Shown here piece by piece: positions 45,803-59,155 of a DNA stretch of 64,000 nt. The DNA is from Gentiana macrophylla. Lineage: Eukaryota > Streptophyta > Magnoliopsida > Gentianales > Gentianaceae. The position numbers were made by a program, and so were the translations under genes. The notes under the pieces were generated by a model. It did no database searches. It saw only the letters and a program-made list of their open reading frames with translations, and had not been told where the DNA came from. Location: NCBI GenBank assembly GCA_026214975.1, contig CM047813.1, forward strand, positions 30,220,589-30,284,588. Reading direction: 5' to 3'. Each line of letters begins with the position of its first letter. The stretch's first letter is position 1.

Positions 45803-46099
45803 GATAATCCTTTAAAAAGGGCTTGAGACAAAGATAAAGTCAACCAACTTAAAGTTGTCGTGTGTACAACAATTAATTCGAGTAGTTGCATATCAATTTC
45901 GACCCCAACAACATACTAATTTCAATGCCCAAGCCACGTAGAAGGTAATAATCGCTTCCCATCCAAAATTTTATTGTCGCGTGATGACATACATGATACA
46001 TATCATAAAATTTTATTTATCAACTTTTAGGTATACTAACTTACCTATATGCATATATCTATGATGCATACTTTAATCTCCATTAACTCCACAGTTGAT
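45803..46099. other. Intergenic
   Basis: No recognisable feature. Confidence 0.4.
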
Positions 46100-48190
46100 G
46101 TACGGTGATATAGTTGAGATCGATCATCTTACACGTGACATTTATCAAGCTCTACACAAAATATTAAAAACATATGGACAAACATAGGCTCAACTCGATA
46201 TTGGGCCTTTATCAACAAGACTTATCTTCAACATGGTGCACGTCACCTTACATATCGTTTTGTTGGCATGATGCAGGTCATGTATAGACCCTAACGGCCG
46301 ATGTGTACATATACCTCTTGGTCCTTTATATTTGACGCGACGTAGATCGTCATCGTCCTCAAACAGCAGTTACACCCCATTATGCGAGCGTTCCAGACTT
46401 TACACAATGAGCTATAACCGCTCCGTAATGGCCTCGTAACTGCTCTGAGATATCCACTCCACTACTTTCATGCATGGTAACGCATTTGCCCATGATGGAA
46501 TACTATATAAAGGGGTCACTCTCTTCATTTACAAGATATGCGCATATATACACATATTTGCATACTTGCACATTTGCATACATACCTCTCACGCCTTGTT
46601 TATTTTGTAGGTCCCTTATAAAGGCTCATTGGATCATCATTAAAAGGTCCAATTACCCGAATCAACACTCAACTTATATCCGAATGATATCCAGTAACAT
46701 CAATTGGCGTTAAAAAGAAAGACACTTTTTATTCTTGTTGTTATTCGCAACAAACCACGGGTCCAAGAAACATTCTTGTTGTTATTCGCAACAAACCATG
46801 GGTCCAAAAAACGAAATTCAAAAAACAAATACAAACAGAACTAGTCAATGCCATCATATGTAGTTAACAAAGAGAGGAAATAATCAAAGGAATGATACAC
46901 CAATTGTGCAAGACACAACTGGGACATCCATGTCCAGCCCATAAAATGGGCCAATGGATGCTGCTCAAGCCATGTTGCAAATGGATCAATAGTTAGTGAA
47001 CAACTATACATATCTATTTGATTCATTGGTGGATCAAGTTAGAAAAAGAAAAAGGTTTAATGGAGGAAAATAAAAAAAAATGGCTTCATGCAATGAGGCC
47101 CTACTACAACAAGAGTCTGTTGCATTCAGCACCAGAAACAACCAACTTTATAAAGAGGAAGAAAGTACCACCACTGTGTGGCTACAGAAAGCAGCCCGAG
47201 CTGAGACGGACGAGATTCTAGGAAGAGGAAATCGGGAAGAGAGAGATATATGTTTCTTCCCCTTCTATATAGGACATTAGCCTGTTTCAAAAGCTTGACT
47301 AGTTCGTAGACCGAACTGGAGGAAATCAATCATGCAATCTGAAAGCATACCGACATCATGAAAATGACAATCCATGTAAACTGGGGAGAAATGAACAGCA
47401 CCGTGATCGCTCCCTCAAGCCAGATCAGTCCAAGGGCAGTAATCAGATAGCTAGCATAATCTTGCTAAGAAGGACCTTATACGGGTATCAACTCCCATGT
47501 TCAGATTCGCAGGCCACCAATACAACCCTTAGGAATGGTACGTCTAAACACAACCTTTGGAAGGGAGACACGGAGCATGACTTAAGGAACATGGCGCATG
47601 GTCGGAAAATTACGTGGTGATTAAGGAATCGTCATCCTACAACATCATAATAGGAAGTCCGGCATTAATCGAGCTAAAGGCGGTAATATCTCCTACCCAT
47701 GTCAGCTTGGAGTTCCCCACCCAGGGAGGGACTGCGGTAGTAAAAGCGAGTGGAAGCAGCCAATAGTTGTTATACAACCGTTTTCAAACAAAAGGGAAAA
47801 GAACATGTTCAAAAAACCATGATGGAAGAACTCATCCCCCAAAACCAAAGAATCCTCAGGTTCATAAGAGCCAATCGAGGGCATAAGTTCATGGGAAGAT
47901 AAACTAGATCAGATGATCCAAGTCGGATCATGAATACCCCGAACTGAAAATGAAGAGCTGAAAATAAAATTGCTATGTGAGTTTGCAAAGATATTGCTTG
48001 GGTAGCTACAGATATGGCTGGAATCCATACTGATCTAGCAGTCCATAGATTGAATGTCGAACTTGAAAGGAAACTAGTTCGGTAGAAGAAGCGTCACTTC
48101 GCTCCTGATAGAATGAAGGCGATAGAAAAAGAAGTGGAAAAACTATTTGAAGCCAAAGTCGTCAAAGAAGTGCACTACCCACCCTAGTTA
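46100..48190 (+). pseudogene. Decayed Tat-type gypsy remnant (probable LTR, protease, RT start)
   Basis: A TATA-like actatataaagggg near 46500 suggests an LTR. Further on, a protease-like stretch reads GMVRLNTTFG ... SSSYNIIIGSPALIELKAV and SLEFPTQGGTAVVK. An RT entry stretch near 48010-48180 reads DMAGIHTDLAVHRLNVELE, KRHFAPDRMKAIEKEVEKLF and VVKEVHYPP. These orders match Tat/Ogre-group elements. Similarity stops at about 48190, with the RT catalytic core missing. A 41-bp unit containing ttgttgttattcgcaacaa is tandemly duplicated at 46730-46810. Confidence 0.65.
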
Positions 48191-48194
48191 TCAA

Positions 48195-48731
48195 ATCCTA
48201 TGATGGTTGTGAAATTGTGATATTAATTGCTTCGAAAAAGATTTGGCCAAGAAGTTCTCTAAACAAGCTGCTTCTATCATTTTTCTCAAGTAATTTTTGA
48301 GGACTATACTCAATAAAGCATGTAATTTTTCTCAAGTAATTTTGAATATTTATCATTAAAATTAATAACATGTAACCACTGTCTTAAACGATGTAAAACT
48401 CCAAATAGACTTGTATTTTAGGACGGAGGGAATAATATATTTGAGTTTGATTTGTTTAGCTTAAAAAATACAAACACGAACTTATACTGGCAAAATCTTA
48501 ACTTATTCGCAATCGACTATGTTCGTTAACAGACTCTATCGTACCAGATTGTCAGATGAGTGACTTGCACCCACAAAACAAGTGCTTTATAATTATATAT
48601 CAGAAAAAAAAGGAATGTCCAAACTCACATGTCACTAGCTAAGGCACCCAAAAAGGGCAGAAAGGGCAAAAGGTTGGACACCATACATCGTTCCTAGTAA
48701 TCACTGATTACCCAAGTCACTACTTACCCGA
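48195..48731. other. Intergenic, with a Stowaway end remnant
   Basis: No gene. At about 48400-48433, cttgtattttaggacggagg is a right-hand Stowaway terminus; no matching left end was found. Confidence 0.5.
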
Positions 48732-48882
48732 TTTTTTTTTTTTTTTTTTTTTTTTTCTGCGGCATATTCGCATGGTGCAGGTATGCTTATTTGAACAGAA
48801 AAACACTCGTGTTTTTCATGCAAATGATTAAACACACATGTTTTCCAGTTGAAATAAGCGTATCCACACCGTGCGGATATGC
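48732..48882. mobile_element. Foldback element with a 25-T run, downstream of the ERD2-like gene
   Basis: The arms 48762-48826 (gcatattcgcatggtgcagg, then tatgcttattt) and 48832-48882 (inverse, aaataagcgta, ccgtgcggatatgc) pair as an imperfect hairpin. A run of 25 T (48732-48756) adjoins. On the gene's strand this gives a hairpin followed by poly(A) about 160-310 bases past the stop codon, probably within or just after the 3' UTR. Confidence 0.65.
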
Positions 48883-49041
48883 TACCCAAAAAATTACCGC
48901 TTACTCTCCTTACATATGTCAAGTGGATTTTTGTCACTTCCCAGTGAGGATACTGTTTGTTTAAGATATACGAATAATTACAATAAAAAAGGAATGGGTG
49001 CAAACAACTTGGCATTGACTTCTTGCTGCTTAGAAATTCAT

Positions 49042-52000
49042 TTATACAACTCCAGAAGGAAGGCGAAACACCAGGTCTCCACCGACAACACTGCAAGATA
49101 TACACATATACATGTATGACACAACAAGCACAATACAAAAATCCGACATGCATAAACAAAAGCTAGAATCAGGGAAAATTCTGATGCAGGGACTCCTTAT
49201 TGGGACAGACCGTCGGATGCCTGCCACGTGTAGAAAAATACAAAACTGGTTTGCTTGTTTGTGTACGTGGCAGTCATCTAACGGTCCGTTCTAATAGGGA
49301 GTCCCTACAGCAGAATTACCCTAGAATCAGATCTCACCTTTTTACATAGTAGTAACAAAAGTCCGCTAAAATGAAGGTTTGAACAATTTCTGACACGAGT
49401 ACCATGGATGGCCATAATCCATACCCTAAAGTCATCAGCAGATTATGTCCATCCAGAACCTGCTCATCAGACAAAAGTTTTGAACTTCAAACGCAATCAA
49501 AGAGAGTCATATTCTGAATAACGCTTCAGTGCATTCATTCATAAGTCATATACACGTAGGTAGATATGCATAATCAATGTTTTGAGACAAACCTGGAGAA
49601 CCCAGTGAGCACAGCTCAAGAACCTCGCAACACCCAATGCAAACACATAATGAGCTGTGAATGGCTCAATAATCTGTGAATATTTCACCATTGAGAAAAT
49701 CATCACTAAAAGCCTAACTAAGCTACAAATGAATGTATAATCAGTTAAATATTGCTCCTACCTTAGTATTTTGCATGACTCGCAACTGAGGAAACACAGA
49801 TACAGCTTCTAGATACACACAGAAAGCCCAGGCAATCTTGTTGATGAGGTGATGAGACGTAGCAGGATGAATCAGTATAGCTAAAACTGCACAAGGACCA
49901 ATCTGCAATAACAAGAAGTTGATGATGCACTTGCCATTCTTTAAACAAGGACATGCAAGAAAAGACCACCTTTTTTTCCTTTGTGTAGATATCATTCTTA
50001 AGATTAATACATGAAAAGGAAAAACTATGAAGCAGAAAAAAAAACAGGGAGGAGAGAGAGAGAGAGAGAGAGACGGTGGAGAAATATAGGGACATGTTTG
50101 AACAATGTATAGTCCTTAACTCCACTAAGATTAAATGTTCCTCTGAATAAAATAATTATCTGTCATTTACTTCTCACTTTATTTGACAATTGACATGATA
50201 TTCGATGCAATCCAAACATCTTAATCAACACTTATTCACTGAATAATAATTAAGACGAGGAAATTCATGTCCCAACGACTCATAGACTTTCAAAAGCAAT
50301 ACATTACGTTTGCATAACTACTGAGTACTGATCCAAGCTTCTGTCCAGTTCAAAGGCAAAAGCTGCAATGTTGAAGAGCAATGACATGGAATCTAAAATT
50401 TAGAAAACTTAAACTTGCAATCAACTTAAGTTACCACCCATTTTTTACGTTGAAATTCCTAAAGTGAGAAAAAACAGAAAGCTTCTAAACACAGTCTAAA
50501 TACACACCACACACATCTGAGTCACGACACCATATTTTGACAGGCTTTCAGATTGAAGGTAAAAACAACTGGGTAGGTTATACAGTCAAGTTTATATAAT
50601 ATTGATTGTTAGCTCAAACCCTTCCATATTAAAGTCGATGGCATATAGACATTTCAATCTAGTAACTATTTACCCTAAAAAAAAAAAATAAAAAAAAAAA
50701 AAAATCCTAGTAACTATTTAGTTCTATGACAAGATTACACAGCTTAGAAAACTAAACATGCACATCAAAAAAGGCTATCTTTCTTTAAGGACGCAATTCA
50801 TGGCTAGCACGAGTATTTTTATAGTCAATGGCATGCTATTGTTTTCCCTACTTGCAGTCAATAGTTTGGCTGTAACTTTTTCTCTTCACGAAATTGCTGA
50901 GCCTTATTGATTGGGTGATGCTATGTCCACAACAAAATGAAAACAACAAAATGAACACAACAAAAAGACACAACACATCTTACACCATTGATTATGGTGT
51001 ATGACCTATGGATAGACGATGGTCCCATCATAATCAATGGCATAAGATGTGTTGTATCTCTTTTGTTGTGGACATAGCATCTTCCTTGTTGATAGGGTCA
51101 TATGCAGAGGAATCAAGAGCATGATAGAGAATCGTAGTGAATTAGAACCCGGATGACACAGTAACATCAGAATATGTAGGGGGCTGGGGGTCATAAATGT
51201 TAATGCAGTATGTGGAAAATATAGGCCTAACAACATATTAGAAGAGGCCTCTTATCCTCAAAACCTAGGTTATGGCGGGTAAAACAATAGCAAGTCCCCA
51301 ATGTGGTACAAATAACATATTCAACTTGCCCCCTAATGCTGGCATGAATAACCATGTGCAAAACGTGGGCTTGGCTATTTGAGAAATTGAATTTTCTTTG
51401 TATAAAGGGTTCATGGAAGGCCTTTCCCTTCTTCTCATCTTAGGGTTACTGTTCTCTGGTGCAAAGTAATAAAGCTCTGCATCAACAAGTAAATATGCTC
51501 CTCATAACAAGATAAAAGACTCACCACGTAGTATAGTGCAAAGTTGTCTTTATCCTCGTTGTAACTGGACTTCAGTTTAAAACGAATCATGTAAATGACC
51601 CACAAGGTTGTTGCTAAGGTAGCTAAGTCAAGTAGAGTATGTATATCATATTCCATGACAAAACTGCAATACAGTCTAACAGTCAAGAATATAGCCGTGA
51701 GCTCCTGGGATTTGAGTGAAAGTCCTGTAACAAAAACAAAATTGCAGGATCAGAATAATCAGCAATATGCTATGAAGTAGACAAGTGAAAATGCAATCAC
51801 ATACAATTCTTCGTATAATAATAAAAACATGTTTGGACAGAATAAAATCTCAATCGCAGGTGCATATAAGAATGTACAAGTACAAACAAGGAAACACTCG
51901 TTAAATTCTGCAGGCAAGAAGACACGAAACCTTCTGAAGAAGTGAAACTAATATCAAGGTGACATTCGTTGCTTTTGGCAATACTAGTAACTTCAAAACT

Positions 52001-53070
52001 TCAAGATATTTGTTCCGAAAAGCATTAAATCCTTCTTGCCAAGAAAAAACAGGGCTTCAGCTAAGTATTATTTTATTGTCTGGCAAGAAGACACGATACC
52101 TTCTGAGGAAGTGCAAATAAAATCAGGATGAAATTCATAGTTTTTGGCAACACTAGCAAGTTCAATAATTCAAGATGTTTGTTCCGAAAAGCATTGATCC
52201 TTCGTGCCAAGAAAAATCAGGGGTTTAGCTTACTAAATATTATCTTATTGCCTGCATGCTACCCATGAAGGTCAAGACAATGAGAAGGGGTTCAGGATAA
52301 GTACAAAAACATCCTACATAAATGAAATCTTTTTCTTGTAGTGCCAAGACAGTAAACATGAACAGCTGAAAGGCAAACATGGAAATGAAAGGACAAAGAA
52401 CCAAGATACCAACAAAATTATTAGGAAGCAAGAAAAAAGGGAAAATCTTTAGGGTGAAAGCTAGTTGAAGTCTTAAATAGAAATCCGTATATCTAAATCT
52501 AGATCGTATAGTAAACTTATCAAAGTTTCTCTGCCAACAATAAATCGACTGGAGAGGAAATATCAAACAAGATCAAAACTTTGACCGAAATTCAGTGAAT
52601 AGACAAGACAAGACACTCTCCTCAATCCAAATGAAGCAAAGAGGGACTGATAAATGGGTTTATTACACAAAATAGACCCTAAATCATTGAAGAAACCCAG
52701 CTACTTAATTGAGACCTTTACCGCGAAAGTTCCAATCTTTCCATGCTTAAAGCACAAATTTCCGATGGTAACATGTTAAATAAAGCATAAACGCAAAAAG
52801 GATAAGTTTGCGGAAATCAATATGGGTTTAAAACAAGCATATACCCGCACAAGTTTTCTCATTCATGAGCTTGTAGATTAGGACAGAGATCCCAACAGAG
52901 TGAACAGCCTCGGCAGCCACAAAGAGGTTATCGTGATCGTGGACGATAGCACGGAGGAGGACCAGAGCAGCCATGCCTGAGATGACGGCGAGGAAAGCCT
53001 TGACCTTGGGTGGTTGCCGACGTACCCATTTGGAAACGGCGTTGATTGGCCTCTTCACAGGGCCTTTCAT
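49042..53070 (-). CDS. ERD2-like protein (ER lumen protein-retaining receptor family), six exons
   Basis: Exons by eye: 53070-52845, 51724-51525, 49902-49762, 49673-49593, 49459-49338 and 49090-49042. All introns are GT/AG and all phases join cleanly, giving 272 residues. Diagnostic stretches are WVRRQPPKVKAFLAV, HDHDNLFVAAEAVHS, GISVLIYKL (exon 1); SLKSQELTAIF, SFVMEYDIHTLLDLATL (exon 2); AWAFCVYLEAVSVFPQLRVM (exon 3); PFTAHYVFALGVARF (exon 4); GYGLWPSMVLVSEIVQTFIL (exon 5). This is the longer plant ERD2-like group of about 270 residues, not the canonical 215-residue KDEL receptor. It has an N-terminal extension before the seven-helix fold. Family members sit in the ER/Golgi system; ligand binding by this subgroup is not established. 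The start MKGPVKRP was chosen over an in-frame ATG 14 codons upstream because relatives start there. Introns 1 (1120 bp) and 2 (1622 bp) are long; introns 2 and 5 hold MITEs. Confidence 0.94.
49173..49320. mobile_element. MITE in intron 5 of the ERD2-like gene, 10-bp TSD
   Basis: A foldback of 148 bp with arms ggaaaattctgatgcaggga and inverse of ggtaattctgctgtaggga; inner arms cctgccacgtg and the inverse of gactgccacgtac. It is flanked by a perfect ctagaatcag duplication (49163-49172 and 49321-49330). A 9-10 bp TSD suggests a Mutator-type MITE. The duplication ends 7 bases from the intron 5 splice donor at 49337. Confidence 0.85.
50040..50075. repeat. (GA)n microsatellite in intron 2
   Basis: A purine run with about nine GA units at 50053-50073, inside intron 2 of the ERD2-like gene. 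No coding meaning. Confidence 0.8.
50917..51081. mobile_element. MITE in intron 2 of the ERD2-like gene
   Basis: Terminal inverted repeats are perfect over 20 bp: atgctatgtccacaacaaaa (left) and its inverse (ttttgttgtggacatagcat, right). Pairing continues with acatctta-ccattgattatg on both arms. No clear TSD was found. The core word cataatcaatgg is shared with the hairpins at 44467-44866. Confidence 0.85.
51909..52252. repeat. Tandem duplication in intron 1, unit about 170 bp
   Basis: Two units in direct order, each with gcaagaagacacga, ccttctgaRgaagtg, tttttggcaa, tgttccgaaaagcatt and tgccaagaaaaa. The copies differ by roughly 15-20 percent, so the duplication is old. It lies within intron 1 of the ERD2-like gene. 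Confidence 0.85.
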
Positions 53071-54849
53071 TCCTGATATGCTTTGCTTATTACTGTTATT
53101 ACACAGATTCACCTCCGACTCTTCCCTCGGAATAGCAGATCCAAGTTACACAAGAAACGGTCGTTGGTTCTTCTTTACGAAGGGGCTAATGCAGTAATTA
53201 CAATTACAGTTCAGCGGAATTAATACATTATTACCCACCGTATATGATCTGGGAGATTTTTACATACGGAGTTGAGTGAGAACTTCATTGATCAAAATTA
53301 TATAAATTGTATGGTTCAGATCATTAGTTTGTTATATTACTTCAAATAGAGTGAGTATGCATTAAAAAAATCTCATTTGTTTTGTTCTTCTATCATAAGG
53401 TTTTCTGTTCGCAAAGTCTCCTCTAAGTTCGTTGGATATTTTTCTGTGATATGTCGTGGTTTTTCAACTTCCTATCTTACATCAAGGTTGGCTCTTCTCA
53501 TCTTTGGATGTCTTTTTTTTTTGCCAAGCTCTCTGTTCATCAAAAAAATGACAATCAATCTTAATGAGGAACTCAAAGTACATATACTTTCTAGGATGAG
53601 AGAATTTCCTCAATCTGTGTTCACACTTCATCGCGTTCAGTGGCATCATATACCACACTCTGAGGATATTGGTTTCTTGGTCTCAATCAAGACACTATCC
53701 TTGTTGAAAAGATATTTTTCTCTTCCTTTGGTTTACCCGGTGGCTTTACATGTTCTGGTGCTCAATCATTTCTCCGAGGCCATCACTCTATTTTATCCCC
53801 TGGAATTTAGGTCTCTTTCCTAACTTACAAATCAACTACTTCTGGCAGTGTATACGCGGCACTAAGTGTCCAATGTACTGAGTTCTTTGAACCATCAATT
53901 CGGTTCGGATTTCGAGTCCAACCATTCTTTTATTCTTTGTGTCGAAACCTTCCCCTCTCAACATAAGTTGTCTTCTTTAGCACATCCTATTTCATGATAC
54001 CTTTGTGGGTGTTCATTTTTCAAAGGTTCATCAAGTGTGTCTTCACCAGCTTGCCTTGTCTTTCATGAAGATACTTTTTTAAAAATTGATTTCCTAAAGA
54101 TCTACCCTTTTGGTTAGACCACATCAAATGTTCTACCCACTCATATAATATAAAGTTATGGACATAGTTGTTTCATAACTCCAAGCAAAGCCCTTAATAT
54201 GTAAGTATGTATTTAGAAGTGTGGTTAGCAGTAGTGGTGGCTATTCCTAGTGAGAATCTAGTTGTAGGATAAGAAAATCTCATATGGATTCGTGGGTGTG
54301 GCAGTTGTATCTAGGCATTTAGGTTCAACGTGTACTACTTGTTAAGCACGGAATGAATGTGCTAGGTGGTTTGAAGTTTGTTCAATAAAGGCCTTGTGGT
54401 ACATGTTGGGCAAATGTCGTTGTATTCCCTCATATGCCTAGGTATCAATGAAGTACACAAGATTCTTTGGCTAAGTTAAGATGTTCTTCTAAAATGTAAG
54501 GTGAATACGTATTACCAGGGCGAACCTTGGTCTAAGTATTGATATATATGAGTGATTGGTCGAACATGCGATAAGGGATCATTTTGGTGGACATGTTGTT
54601 TAAGGTTGAGAGACAAGTTGAATCAATATAAAGGTCCTAACGTTGAATGTTGATTAAGTCTGGACCAAGATGGATTACAAAGTTGGATGGTAGATTAGTT
54701 TGATTTCTGGGAACCTAAGATTTAATCTCTACGTGGTGTTGGATGTTAGGAGTGGTACGATTAATCAGAGTGCGCAACAGAAACATGGTGATGAAAGAAA
54801 CGCAAGGTACGACAAGTTTCATGGACGAAACTTCTTTGAAGGAGGAAAG
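53071..54849. other. Upstream region of the ERD2-like gene and unassigned sequence
   Basis: The first 150-300 bases should hold the 5' UTR and promoter of the ERD2-like gene. From about 53370 a 148-codon plus-strand frame is open (53377-53823), but I recognise no family in it; parts are hydrophobic without a clear pattern. The last bases (ggacgaaacttctttgaagg) resemble the 3' end of a gypsy pol, so part of this stretch may be a decayed gypsy interior. Confidence 0.4.
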
Positions 54850-55148
54850 AATGTAGAACCCAAATTTTTGATTAAGGGTATTTTGTTATTTTGCAAATGA
54901 GAGTTTTTATGGATTAGTAAATCATTGACATAGATTTGTTTGACCGGACATATAACTCACTTAATTTAAGAAAATAATTATGAAGATATTTTTAATTACT
55001 TGTCAATTGAGGATAATACTTATAGTTAAACGGAGGCTGCATAAACGGAGGCTCAATAAGTCAGAAATGTGAAGATTTATGTTTCCCTCTCTTCCTTTCT
55101 CCTAGAGCAGTTTGAACCTTCTGACTTTCTGATTCCCTCAACTGATTC
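54850..55148 (+). repeat. Partial gypsy LTR, cut by a later element
   Basis: Follows the purine tract gaaggaggaaagaa and starts TGTAGAACCCAAATTTTTG, the usual form of a PPT/LTR junction in gypsy elements. It runs to 55148, where the LTR of the minus-strand chromovirus begins. The rest is beyond the window if it exists. Confidence 0.6.
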
Positions 55149-57395
<2,247 letters not shown>

Positions 57396-57423
57396 TTCTT
57401 CCCCCCTTAAGAGGAGTTTCGTC

Positions 57424-59155
57424 CTCGAAACATGAACATACCTGGTAGTTCCTAAAAGTCTGGGAACTTGGTGTTCATATCATCTTGCACCTCCCAAGTC
57501 GCTTCGTTTGGTGTAGTGGTTGTTCCATTGCACTAACACCAAAAGGATCATCCGTCTCTTGATTATCTTTTCCTTCCTATCCAAAATCTTAACCGGTCTT
57601 TCATCATAGGTGAGATTATATTGAAGGATTCCTGGATCCACAGTAGCTTCAACGTCCAACTTTGTCAAACACTTTTTCAACATCGAGACATAGAACTCAT
57701 TGTGAACTCTTGACATAGATTCCGGTAGCTTAAGCTTGTAGGCCAACGGTCCAACTGTCTTAGGGATCTCAAAAGGTCCAACATATATACCTTGGACTTA
57801 GCTTTCCTTTTTGTCCAAACCTCTTGACTCCCTTCATTGGTGAAGCTCTCAAGTAAACTCTATTACCGACGTCAAACTCCAAAGGTCTTCTATAACATCA
57901 GCCCAACTTTTCTGACGATCTTGAGCTGCCTTCAAGTTCTTCTTTACCAACAAAACTCTTTCCTTATCTTGCTCAACCAATTCTGGCCCGGTGAGTTGCT
58001 TCTCTCCAACTTCATCCCAAAATAGAGGCGTTCGACATCTTCTACCGTACAAAGCTTCAAACGGCGGCATACCCAAACTTGCATGATAACTATTGTTTTA
58101 AGCGAACATAGCCACATGTAGGTAATCATCCCATGATCCACCTACTTCCAAGACACATGCCCTTAGCATATCTTCAAGTGTTTGGATTGTTCTTTCCGGT
58201 TGTCCATCCGTTTAAGGGTGAAAATCTGTACTCAGATCCAAAGATCTACCCAAAGCTTTTTGCAAATTCTTCCAAAAACGACCGATGAACCGACTATCAC
58301 GATCTGAGACTATTGAGATAGGTACTCCATGCAACTTCACTATATTATCCAAATATAGTGTGGTCATCTTCTTCAATGACATATCAACTTTTGTGGGTAT
58401 GAAATGGGCCAACTTTTTCAATCTATCAACAATCACCCAAATCATGTCATGTCCACTCTTTGTTCTTGGCAAACCGGTGATGAAGTTCATGGAAATCTTA
58501 TCCCACTTCCACTCGGGGATGTCTAAAGGTTTTAGCATACCTCCTGCCTTTCTATGCTCAGATTTTACTTTCTGACACGTATCGCATTCTGACACAAACT
58601 TTGCTATTTCCAACTTCATGGAAGGACACCAAAAGTGTTCCTTCAAGTCTCTATACATTTTAGTAGCTCCCGGATGGACTGCAAAGGCTATCCTATGTGC
58701 CTCATCCATAACTCTTTGTCTTAAGTATTAAACGTTCGGAACACACAACCTATCTTGGTGCCAAAGGTTCCCATTCTTGTCTAGCACATAGCCAACTGTA
58801 GGCTTTTCTCTAGCAACTCTCTTCAAGTCAACCAAAGCCGGATCGTCATCTTGTTTACCCCGGATATCATCCATCACATCTGACCTTGCCAACAACGGAG
58901 CCACAAACTGACGGTTTCCACACTGATCAAAACCCCAGATTCTTAGCCCATCTAACTACTTTGTAGCCACTTCAACCCCTGAAACCACAGACCCTGGTCT
59001 TTTACTTAACGTATATGCAACCACATTTGCTTTACCCGGATGGTACTGAATGTCCAAGTCATAATCCTTCACAAACTCTAACCATCTCCTTTGCCTCATA
59101 TTCAGATTTTCTTGTGTGAAGAAGTACTTTAAACTCTTATGGTCTGTGAAGATTC
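57424..59155 (-). pseudogene. Chromovirus pol: RNase H end, integrase, GPY/F-type C-terminus
   Basis: From high to low coordinates: RNase H end ([19 protein letters not shown], linker to about 58740). Integrase zinc domain: FAVHPGATKMYRDLKEHFWC with CDTCQKVKSEH. Catalytic core: WDKISMNFITGLP, VSDRDSRF. Then ALYGRRCRTPLFWDEVGE, and the C-terminus with SRVHNEFYVSMLKK, LTYDERPVKILDRKEK and VQWNNH. The first catalytic Asp, normally MDF, reads MNF, which should destroy activity. Frameshifts near 58210, 57900 and 57770 also inactivate it. The C-terminal order fits the Tekay/Del chromoviruses. Confidence 0.87.

Noticed and set aside
48701..49159. 152-codon minus-strand frame overlapping the end of the ERD2-like gene
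   Set aside because: Its frame runs through intron 5 and exon 6 in the wrong phase and ends in poly-Lys from the T run. Splicing of exon 6 in the ERD2-like frame explains the sequence.
53377..53823. 148-codon plus-strand frame upstream of the ERD2-like gene
   Set aside because: No recognisable domain; Leu/Phe/Ser-rich composition as expected for a chance frame in T-rich DNA. Kept only as a note in the region description.
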